Assembly: GCF_028554725.1 (NCBI RefSeq)
Contig: NC_071670.1
Span: 2,170,001-2,234,000, forward strand
Length of the DNA stretch: 64,000 nt
Origin: Zeugodacus cucurbitae
Taxonomy: Eukaryota > Arthropoda > Insecta > Diptera > Tephritidae
Direction: 5' to 3'
A model generated the notes under the pieces. It did not search any database. It was given only the letters and a program-made list of their open reading frames with translations, and had not been told where the DNA came from. How positions within the stretch are numbered: position 1 is the first letter of the stretch; each line of letters starts with the position of its first letter. Shown here piece after piece: positions 38,201 through 50,200 of the stretch. Both the position numbers and the translations under genes were made by a program.

Positions 38201-41200
38201 GATTTATTTCGCCCAACAGGCTTGCGTGGTGTATGTGGTCTCTGCGCGGCCATAGTTACGGATTCAGTGCTTTTTGTGATGTGTCCTCCGCGTTCATTCT
38301 GATTTTTGCGACTAGATTTTGTTTCATTTTCATTCTGCCTAGCGCTGGATGCAGATTCTTGAGGTTTTGTGGTATAAATTGCTTTAAGTTCGCGGTAACG
38401 TTTAGCTTCCTCACGCGTTTTAAATTTTCTATTAACGGGCGACGGTCGATTACGGCTGCGACTTCGGCTCTTTTCATGCACTGTTTTCGCATTCTCATTC
38501 TCTTTTGATGCATGCCTTTTTCTTTGTTCTTTTCCTTCTCTTTGCTTGCTGCGCGAACGTTTCGTGTTCAGTCCTTTGGCTGCCTCATTCGCTTCCTCTC
38601 TAGCTTTCGCTTTCGTTTTTATTTGCGTTTCCTCTCTCGCACAAGGGCACAGCTTCATTCCCGCTGTGCCCTTGTGCGAGTACTTATTTACCAATTTCTG
38701 AAGCTCTAGTTGCAAATTTTCATTTTGCCAAATGGGGCAATCGCAGTCACACGCACATATGGCCATATGCGAGTCGCATATTTTGGTTGCTTGCGGGTTG
38801 AACCAGAGTTCGCGCACCTCATTCTCCCCACGTGTGCTGTGCGCATCGTCGCGCTTTTGGACCGGCTTGCGCTTCGCGTTAATATGCTTAGCTTTTGAAG
38901 GCATATTTTCTGCTGAAGGCTACCACGCAGGCTTTTCGCGAACCACTACACTAATTTTACAGTTATTTTTGCGACTCTTACATGCTAATTTTGGTTTCGG
39001 TTATGTGTCGTTGTGTTGTGAAAATTTTGGAAATTAGATTTTGTAAAAATATTTGTACAGAAATTGTATTTCAAATAAATTTAGATGTGTAGCATGATTC
39101 ATGTCTTTTATTTATGGATCTATAAAATCAGTCGCAGAATCAGTGCAGTAATGTAATCGGACTAGACATAGTGATGCATAACGTTTCGATACGAAATGGG
39201 TCGTTGATCTTGAATGAGTGGGACAGGGTTGAAAGTCTATGCTTACTCAGAGTGTGGGGATCATTGAAACGATCTATGGTAACAAGATCATGAGAACTCA
39301 AAGATTGAGTAATTACTTCACATAACTTTGGGAATCCGGAGCAATATGCAAATTCGTAGCGATATGTGATTACAGGTGCTCGACGATTATTAGAACTTAG
39401 TTCGATAATCGGGTTATCAACCGTCAGCTGCTCGAAATATCGAATGGGGCTCATTTTTGTGTTACAACCTACGTTCTTGACTACGCGCATAATCCGATTC
39501 GCATAAGAACTTTATCTAATTCCTTTGCAACTGAATATTGAAATATTTAGTCGAGGCGAATTGATTTTGTTTTCATTTTTAGTATTTATTTTTATTTTTT
39601 GTTAGTGTTACATGAATAAAATCGTATGAATTGTTTATGTGAAAATAGACGCATTCGTTTTTAGTACAAAAAATTACATAATGCAAACAAAAATATTAAA
39701 AGAGGTCCGTAATAGCCTTATCCCTCTTCAAATAAGGCATTTCACCAAATTAACGTCACAACTACATCTCACACGAGACTGATCTATGTGTGGACATTTT
39801 CAGTCACACGTCAAATGTGGTTGTGTCCGTTAAGTTTGAAAATCAAAATCCTGTAAAATTTGGTCCTTGTGTGACGCTTGATAGTATACAATACCGCACC
39901 TTCCGCGCTCGCTCGATAACTGCGCCAGTTCGTTGTGGTACCCCCAGGACATATTCTGGCATATAAGCCTTATCCATGTCCAGGTCGCTCTTGGACTGCT
40001 CACATTGTATTTGTGATCGGCTTCTTTGCTTTGTGTTTTTGTTTGGCATGCACTTCGTAGTTTTTTGTTTATTTGCTTTGGTATTTTGTTTAGCCTTTTC
40101 TTCCTTTTGCCTTTGTTGACATTGTTTCTTCTGCTTACATATTTGACATGATTTGTTTATTCTGGTTTGTGATATCTTTTTTGGACACTGGTTTTGTTGC
40201 ATGTATATGTTTTCTAATTCTTGATAGAGCGCCTTGCAGTAGGACATACCTTCTGGTTTTGTTTTAACAGCACATTCATCTTCTTCAACCGTTTCAGTCT
40301 TCTGTTTCTTCCTAGATTCATCGGGTTGCTTTGGTTTACATGTCTGATATGTGGGACGCCAAAACCAACGTGATGTTCCGCAATACAGATTTGGGGTTTG
40401 TTTCTTCTTAGATTCATCCGGTTGCTTTGGTTTACATTTATTTATTGATGGTTTCCTAGATTCATCGGGTTGCTTTGGTTTACATGTCTGATATGTGGGA
40501 CGCCAAAACCAACGTGATGTTCCGCAATACAGATTTGGGGTTTGTTTCTTCTTAGATTCATCCGGTTGCTTTGGTTTACATTTATTTATTGATGGTTTCC
40601 TAGATTCATCCGGTTGCTTTGGTTTACATGTCTGATAAGTGGGACGCCAAGACCAACGTGATGTTCCGCAATACAGATTTGGGGTTTGTTTCTTCTTAGA
40701 TTCATCCGGTTGCTTTGGTTTACATTTATTTATTGATGGTTTCCTAGATTCATCCGGTTGCTTTGGTTTACATGTCTGATAAGTGGGACGCCAAAACCAA
40801 CGTGATGTTCCGCAATACAGATTTCGGGTTTGTTTCTTCTTAGATTCATCCGGTTGCTTTGGTTTACATTTATTTATTGATGGTTTCCTAGATTCATCGG
40901 GTTGCTTTGGTTTACATGTCTGATATGTGGGACGCCAAAACCAACGTGATGTTCCGCAATACAGATTTGGGGTTTGTTTCTTCTTAGATTCATCCGGTTG
41001 CTTTGGTTTACATGTCTGATAAGTGGGACGCCAAAACCAACGTGATGTTCCGCAATACAGATTTGGGGTTTGTTTCTTCTTAGATTCATCCGGTTGCTTT
41101 GGTTTACATTTATTTATTGATGGTTTCCTAGATTCATCGGGTTGCTTTGGTTTACATGTCTGATATGTGGGACGCCAAAACCAACGTGATGTTCCGCAAT

Positions 41201-44200
41201 ACAGATTTGGGGTTTGTTTCTTCTTAGATTCATCCGGTTGCTTTGGTTTACATTTATTTATTGATGGTTTCCTAGATTCATCCGGTTGCTTTGGTTTACA
41301 TGTCTGATAAGTGGGACGCCAAGACCAACGTGATGTTCCGCAATACAGATTTGGGGTTTGTTTCTTCTTAGATTCATCCGGTTGCTTTGGTTTACATTTA
41401 TTTATTGATGGTTTCCTAGATTCATCGGGTTGCTTTGGTTTACATGTCTGATAAGTGGGACGCCAAAACCAACGTGATGTTCCGCAATACAGATTTGGGG
41501 TTTGTTTCTTTTTAGATTCATCCGGTTGCTTTGGTTTACATTTATTTATTGATGGTTTCCTAGATTCATCCGGTTGCTTTGGTTTACATGTCTGATAAGT
41601 GGGACGCCAAGACCAACGTGATGTTCCGCAATACAGATTTGGGGTTTGTTTCTTCTTAGATTCATCCGGTTGCTTTGGTTTACATTTATTTATTGATGGT
41701 TTCCTAGATTCATCGGGTTGCTTTGGTTTACATGTCTGATAAGTGGGACGCCAAGACCAACGTGATGTTCCACCATACAGATTTGGGGTTTGTTTCTTCT
41801 TAGATTCATCCGGTTGCTTTGGTTTACATTTATTTATTGATGGTTTCCTAGATTCATCGGGTTGCTTTGGTTTACATGTCTGATATGTGGGACGCCAAAA
41901 CCAACGTGATGTTCCCCAATACAGATTTGGGGTTTGTTTCTTCTTAGATTCTTCCGGTTGCTTTGGTTTACATTTATTTATTGATGGTTTCCTAGATTCA
42001 TCGGGTTGCTTTGGTTTACATGTCTGATAAGTGGGACGCCAAGACCAACGTGATGTTCCGCAATACAGATTTGGGGTTTGTTTCTTCTTAGATTCATCCG
42101 GTTGCTTTGGTTTACATTTATTTATTGATGGTTTCCTAGATTCATCGGGTTGCTTTGGTTTACATGTCTGATATGTGGGACGCCAAAACCAACGTGATGT
42201 TCCGCAATACAGATTTGGGGTTTGTTTCTTCTTAGATTCATCCGGTTGCTTTGGTTTACATTTATTTACTGATGGTTTCCTAGATTCATCGGGTTGCTTT
42301 GGTTTACATGTCTGATAAGTGGGACGCCAAGAACAACGTGATGTTCCCCAATACAGATTTGGGGTTTGTTTCTTCTTAGATTCATCGGGTTGCTTTGGTT
42401 TACATGTCTGATAAGTGGGACGCCAAGACCAACGTGATGTTCCCCAATACAGATTTGGGGTTTGTTTCTTCTTAGATTCATCCGGTTGCTTTGGTTTACA
42501 TGTCTGATAAGTGGGACGCCAAGAACAACGTGATGTTCCCCAATACAGATTTGGGGTTTGTTTCTTCTTAGATTCATCGGGTTGCTTTGGTTTACATGTC
42601 TGATAAGTGGGACGCCAAGACCAACGTGATGTTCCCCAATACAGATTTGGGGTTTGTTTCTTCTTAGATTCATCCGGTTGCTTTGGTTTACATTTATTTA
42701 TTGATGGTTTCCTAGATTCATCGGGTTGCTTTGGTTTACATGTCTGATAAGTGGGACGCCAAGACCAACGTGATGTTCCCCAATACAGATTTGGGGTTTG
42801 TTTCTTCTTAGATTCTTCCGGTTGCTTTGGTTTACATTTATTTATTGATGGTTTCCTAGATTCATCGGGTTGCATTGGTTTACATGTCTGATAAGTGGGA
42901 CGCCAAGACCAACGTGATGTTCCCCAATACAGATTTGGGGTTTGTTTCTTCTTAGATTCATCCGGTTGCTTTGGTTTACATTTATTTATTGATGGTTTTC
43001 TAGATTCATCCGGTTGCTTTGGTTTACATTTCGGACGCCAAGACCAACGTGATGTTCCCCAATATAGATTTGGGGTTTGTTTCTTCTTAGATTCATCCGG
43101 TTGCTTTGGTTTACAGTTCTGATAAGTGGGACGACAAGACCTACGTGATGTTCCCCAATACAGATTTGGGGTTTGTTTCTTCTTAGATTCATCCGGTTGC
43201 TTTGGTTTACAGTTCTGATAAGTGGGACGACAAGACCTACGTGATGTTCCCCAATACAGATTTGGGGTTTGTTTCTTCTTAGATTCATCCGGTTGCTTTG
43301 GTTTACATTTATTTACTGATGGTTTCCTAGATTCATCCGGTTGCTTTGGTTTACATGTCTGATAAGTGGGACGCCAAGACCAACGTGATGTTCCGCAATA
43401 CAGATATGGGGTTTGTTTCTTCTTAGATTCATCCGGTTGCTTTGGTTTACATTTATTTATTGATGGTTTCCTAGATTCATCCGGTTGCTTTGGTTTACAG
43501 TTCTGATAAGTGGGACGACAAGACCAACGTGATGTTCCCCAATGCAGATTTGGGGTTTGTTTCTTCTTAGATTCATCCGGTTGCTTTGGTTTACATTTAT
43601 TTATTGATGGTTTCCTAGATTCATCGGGTTGCTTTGGTTTACATGTCTGATAAGTGGGACGCCAAGACCAACGTGATGTTCCCCAATACAGATATGGGGT
43701 TTGTTTCTTCTTAGATTCATCCGGTTGCTTTGGTTTACATTTATTTATTGATGGTTTCCTAGATTCATCCGGTTGCTTTGGTTTACATTTCGGACGCCAA
43801 GACCAACGTGATGTTCCCCAATATAGATTTGGGGTTTGTTTCTTCTTAGATTCATCCGGTTGCTTTGGTTTACAGTTCTGATAAGTGGGACGACAAGACC
43901 TACGTGATGTTCCCCAATACAGATTTGGGGTTTGTTTCTTCTTAGATTCATCGGGTTGCTTTGGTTTACATGTCTGATAAGTGGGACGCCAAGACCAACG
44001 TGATGTTCCCCAATACAGATTTGGGGTTTGTTTCTTCTTAGATGCATCTGGTTGCTTTGGTTTACATTTATTTACTGATGGTTTCCTAGATTCATCCGGT
44101 TGCTTTGGTTTACATGTCTGATAAGTGGGACGCCAAGACCAACGTGATGTTCCGCAATACAGATTTGGGGTTTGTTTCTTCTTAGATTCATCCGGTTGCT

Positions 44201-47200
44201 TTGGTTTACATTTATTTATTGATGGTTTCCTAGATTCATCGGGTTGCTTTGGTTTACATGTCTGATAAGTGGGACGCCAAGACCAACGTGATGTTTCCCA
44301 ATACAGATTTGGGGTTTGTTTCTTAGATTCATCCGGTTGCTTTGGTTTACATTTATTTATTGATGGTTTCCTAGATTCATCCGGTTGCTTTGGTTTACAT
44401 GTCTGATAAGTGGGACGACAAGACCTACGTGATGTTCCCCAATACAGATTTGGGGTTTGTTTCTTCTTAGATTCATCCGGTTGCTTTGGTTTACAGTTCT
44501 GATAAGTGGGACGACAAGACCAACGTGATGTTCCCCAATACAGATTTGGGGTTTGTTTCTTCTTAGATTCATCCGGTTGCTTTGGTTTACATTTCGGACG
44601 CCAAGACCAACGTGATGTTCCCCAATACAGATTTGGGGTTTGTTTCTTCTTAGATTCATCCGGTTGCTTTGGTTTACATTTATTTATTGATGGTTTCCTA
44701 GATTCATCCGGTTGCTTTGGTTTACATGTCTGATAAGTGGGACGCCAAGACCAACGTGATGTTCCCCAATACAGATTTGGGGTTTGTTTCTTCTTAGATT
44801 CATCCGGTTGCTTTGGTTTACATTTATTTATTGATGGTTTCCTAGATTCATCGGGTTGCTTTGGTTTACATGTCTGATAAGTGGGACGCCAAGACCAACG
44901 TGATGTTCCCCAATACAGATTTGGGGTTTGTTTGTTCTTAGATTCATCCGGTTGCTTTGGTTTACATTTATTTATTGATGGTTTCCTAGATTCATCCGGT
45001 TGCTTTGGTTTACATTTCGGACGCCAAGACCAACGTGATGTTCCCCAATATAGATTTGGGGTTTGTTTCTTCTTAGATTCATCCGGTTGCTTTGGTTTAC
45101 AGTTCTGATAAGTGGGACGACAAGACCTACGTGATGTTCCCCAATACAGATTTGGGGTTTGTTTCTTCTTAGATTCATCCGGTTGCTTTGGTTTACAGTT
45201 CTGATAAGTGGGACGACAAGACCTACGTGATGTTTCCCAATACAGATTTGGGGTTTGTTTCGTAGATTCATCCGGTTGCTTTGGTTTACATGTCTGATAA
45301 GTGGGACGACAAGACCTACGTGATGTTTCCCAATACAGATTTGGGGTTTGTTTCTTAGATTCATCCGGTTGCTTTGGTTTACATTTCGGACGCCAAGACC
45401 AACGTGATGTTCCCCAATACAGATTTGGGGTTTGTTTCTTCTTAGATTCATCCGGTTGCTTTGGTTTACATTTATTTATTGATGGTTTCCTAGATTCATC
45501 GGGTTGCTTTGGTTTACATTTCGGACGCCAAGACCAACGTGATGTTCCCCAATACAGATTTGGGGTTTGTTTGTTCTTAGATTCATCCGGTTGCTTTGGT
45601 TTACATTTATTTATTGATGGTTTCCTAGATTCATCCGGTTGCTTTGGTTTACATTTCGGACGCCAAGACCAACGTGATGTTCCCCAATATAGATTTGGGG
45701 TTTGTTTCTTCTTAGATTCATCCGGTTGCTTTGGTTTACAGTTCTGATAAGTGGGACGACAAGACCTACGTGATGTTCCCCAATACAGATTTGGGGTTTG
45801 TTTCTTCTTAGATTCATCCGGTTGCTTTGGTTTACAGTTCTGATAAGTGGGACGACAAGACCTACGTGATGTTTCCCAATAGAGATTTGGGGTTTGTTTC
45901 TTAGATTCATCCGGTTGCTTTGGTTTACATGTCTGATAAGTGGGACGCCAAGACCAACGTGATGTTCCCCAATACAGATTTGGGGTTTGTTTCTTCTTAG
46001 ATTCATCCGGTTGCTTTGGTTTACATTTATTTATTGATGGTTTCCTAGATTCATCGGGTTGCTTTGGTTTACATGTCTGATAAGTGGGACGCCAAGACCA
46101 ACGTGATGTTCCCCAATACAGATTTGGGGTTTGTTTCTTCTTAGATTCATCCGGTTGCTTTGGTTTACATTTATTTATTGATGGTTTCCTAGATTCATCG
46201 GGTTGCTTTGGTTTACATTTCGGACGCCAAGACCAACGTGATGTTCCCCAATACAGATTTGGGGTTTGTTTCTTCTTAGATTCATCCGGTTGCTTTGGTT
46301 TACATTTATTTATTGATGGTTTCCTAGATTCATCGGGTTGCTTTGGTTTACATGTCTGATAAGTGGGACGCCAAGACCAACGTGATGTTCCCCAATACAG
46401 ATTTGGGGTTTGTTTCTTTTTAGATTCATCCGGTTGCTTTGGTTTACAGTTCTGATAAGTGGGACGACAAGACCTACGTGATGTTTCCCAATACAGATTT
46501 GGGGTTTGTTTCTTAGATTCATCCGGTTGCTTTGGTTTACATGTCTGATAAGTGGGACGACAAGACCTACGTGATGCTTCCCAATACAGATTTGGGGTTT
46601 GTTTCTTAGATTCATCCGGTTGCTTTGGTTTACATTTCGGACGCCAAGACCAACGTGATGTTCCGCAATACAGATTTGGGGTTTGTTTCTTCTTAGATTC
46701 ATCCGGTTGCTTTGGTTTACATTTATTTATTGATGGTTTCCTAGATTCATCGGGTTGCTTTGGTTTACATGTCTGATAAGTGGGACGCCAAGACCAACGT
46801 GATGTTCCCCAATACAGATTTGGGGTTTGTTTCTTCTTAGATTCATCCGGTTGCTTTGGTTTACATTTATTTATTGATGGTTTCCTAGATTCATCGGGTT
46901 GCTTTGGTTTACATTTCGGACGCCAAGACCAACGTGATGTTCCCCAATACAGATTTGGGGTTTGTTTCTTCTTAGATTCATCCGGTTGCTTTGGTTTACA
47001 TTTATTTATTGATGGTTTCCTAGATTCATCGGGTTGCTTTGGTTTACATTTCGGACGCCAAGACCAACGTGATGTTCCCCAATACAGATTTGGGGTTTGT
47101 TTCTTCTTAGATTCATCCGGTTGCTTTGGTTTACATTTATTTATTGATGGTTTCCTAGATTCATCCGGTTGCTTTGGTTTACATGTCTGATAAGTGGGAC

Positions 47201-50200
47201 GACAAGACCTACGTGATGTTTCCCAATACAGATTTGGGGTTTGTTTCTTAGATTCATCCGGTTCCTTTGGTTTACATTTATTTATTGATGGTTTCCTAGA
47301 TTCATCCGGTTGCTTTGGTTTACATTTCGGACGCCAAGACCAACGTGATGTTCCCCAATACAGATTTGGGGTTTGTTTCTTCTTAGATTCATCCGGTTGC
47401 TTTGGTTTACATTTATTTATTGATGGTTTCCTAGATTCATCCGGTTGCTTTGGTTTACATTTCGGACGCCAAGACCAACGTGATGTTCCCCAATATAGAT
47501 TTGGGGTTTGTTTCTTCTTAGATTCATCCGGTTGCTTTGGTTTTCTTTTTGGTTTTCGCCATGCATTTCTGCTATCGGCTGTTTGTGGTTTATATTTCGT
47601 AGGGCATCGCTGGTTTTTTGGTGTGGGCTCGGGTTTGGGATGGAAAGCTGGTTGTTTTCTTTGTATGGGTTTCGGGGCTTGTTGCTTATGCTTTCGGTTT
47701 ATAGTCGGAGATAAATATACAGCTACAGGTGGATTTTTTCGTTCCTTATTCGTCTTCGCTTTTATTTCTGGATTATCGCCTTCAGTCTTTTGTTCCTTAT
47801 GATATAAAATCGACCACGAACTTGACATTTTACCCGAATCATCATCTTCTGGCGCGTTGTTATTTTCCGTGCCTTTAATGGTCTTCGGTTTTCGTTTAGA
47901 AGCGCAAAGAGTACTATCTGATTTGCTTTTTTTATGTACCGCATTTGATTCCACAGATGTTGTCTTTCTGGGTGCGTACTTTGGAGGAACTGGCGGAGAG
48001 ACCTTCCCCCGTCTAGCTTTAGTATTCGGTTGTTTATGTAATCTACACTGTGAGTCACCGGTTTGTTTAATAGTTTTGCATGCATGTTCCTCCGTTGGCT
48101 GGTGTGGCTCGAATTCTTGGGGATAGTTGTACACCCAACTGCACTCATAGCTTCCATATTGATCATATAAATCAGCCTCTGAATGTTGCTGTTCCCTTTT
48201 AGAGCTCGAGCCACAACAGCCTGTTTCCTCATCTCTTGTTGTATCTGGCGGAGGTGGAAGTGTTGGTTTCGGTTTCACTTCGCATGTGTAAGTCGCTCTT
48301 AGTATTTCCAAAAGCTTCGCTTCCTCAGCTGTGAGCGCGCATTCTGCCACTCTGTTTGGCATCCGAGTGTGTTTTGTATAGCACTGTGCGGGTGTGTACC
48401 CCTCATATTCCCGTTGTCGCTTAACAAATTTCGTTTTGTTACGCAATCCGCAATAGCCAACCACAGTTTCTTTATCGCACTCCTTGGGATGGTATCTATC
48501 TTCCCCATACAAAGGGTAATAAGGACGACCGCATGGATAGCCGCTTACATGTGGTCTAAGGCTTTGTCCTCTTCGTTCATTCTTCTTTTTGCATTTGAAC
48601 TGTATTACATTTCCATTTTGTTTACCAGCAGGTGCGTATTCTAGAGGCTTTGTGGTATAAATGGCTTTGAGTTCGTGATAGCGTTTAGCTTCCTCACACG
48701 TGTAAAATCTTCTATTGACGGGTGACGGTTGATTACAGCTGCTACTTCGGTTATTTTCATGCACTTTTTTCGCGTTCTCTTCCTCTTTGGACATACATCT
48801 TTTTCTTTGCTCTTTTTCTTCTCTTTGCTGGCAGCGCGAACGTCTCGCGTACGATTTTTTAAAACACAAAAAGCCTTTGGCTCGCTTATACTCTGCATTC
48901 GGTTGCCCTCTAGATTTCGTGTTCGCTTTCTCTTTCGTTTTTATTTCCGTTTCCTCTTCATTTTCCATTCGCGTTGTGTACTTGTGGGAGCAATTACTTG
49001 CCAATTTCTGTAGTTCTCGTTGCACATTTTCGTTCTGCTGAATGGGACAATCGCCGTCACACAGACTTGTGGCCATATGCGATTCGCACATTTCGGTTGC
49101 ATGCGGATTGAACCAGAGTTCGCGCACCGCATTCTCCCCATGTGTGCTGTGCGCATCGTCGCGCCTTTGGTCCAGGTTGCATTTCTCTGTTGAGGGCATC
49201 TTTTCTGCTGAAGGCTACCACGCAGGCCTTTAGCGAATCACTGCACGCTTTACAGCTCTACTTTGCAGTTATTTTTGCGACTCTTACATGCTAATTTTGG
49301 TTGCGGTTATTTGTTGTTGTATTTTGGAAATATTAGAATATAAATTTTGTGAACATATTTGTACAGAAATTTTATTTAAAATAAATTTAGATGTGTAAAA
49401 GAAATATAATTTAGACAAGACACTAGTCGGCTATAAATGAAATACTACCGTACTGTATGGAAATGAAATATTTTACTTGCTAAACACTCCAATTTCACTT
49501 GATGTCTTGACTTTATACTTTCCTTTGCACGTCCAAATTGTAGCAATCAAAAGTGACGAGCGCACAGTACTTGCGCTCTTATTTGATTGGCGGTCGCGCT
49601 CTTCTGCGCTGCAAATTGTAATTACTCATGCCGCGTCGACCTCCGTGTCTGGGCTTGCGTTCATCCGCTTCCTTTTGTTCGCGCGCCATGCGCTCTGAGA
49701 GCACGAGAAAATACTCCTCCAGCGATGATGTGCTCGGCGTTTCATGCGGATCCTTATAGATGTCCCGATTGTGGCGCCTTATAGCTTTAATGGCTTCCAC
49801 ATATTTCATATTTATTTGACTTGAACTTGGCAAGTACTCAATATTTGTTGGGTCCTGTCTCAATTTACGCTTCTTGTAGACCTTTTTCAATTCTGTTTCG
49901 CACGGCGTTTTCTCCTTTGTTGGCTTAATTGGCACTTGTGCCTTTCGTAGCGCTTTAAAAAAGGGCAAACAATTGCCGAACCTGCCATTTGAAATCGTGC
50001 TTTCTATTTGCTTCAATGTTTGCTGCTCTGGCTGCGCACACTCTGCATTTGGCGCGGTCGCATTAATTGTACTTAAAAAATATCGCTTTTGGTTCGCCAT
50101 TAGCGCATTTTTATTGTCATCCTCGTCATGTAATGACATTGATTCGGCTCTAAAGCATTTCATTCTGAGCGCTAACATTTTTTCCATTTTCTCCCTAACT

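Noticed and set aside
40214..46702. Minus-strand ORFs with NKPQICIGEHHVGLGVP-type repeats
   Set aside because: Alternative frame of the same minisatellite; none has the family head or tail.
40310..47545. CRISPR-like array because of regular short repeats
   Set aside because: Units are directly adjacent coding modules with no unique spacers, in an animal genome; no cas genes.
42895..47802. Series of + strand ORFs encoding DSSGCFGLHLFIDGF-type repeats
   Set aside because: They are the antisense reading of the coding minisatellite of the 3118-aa gene. The repeat period is a multiple of three, so several frames stay open. They start and stop at arbitrary repeat positions.
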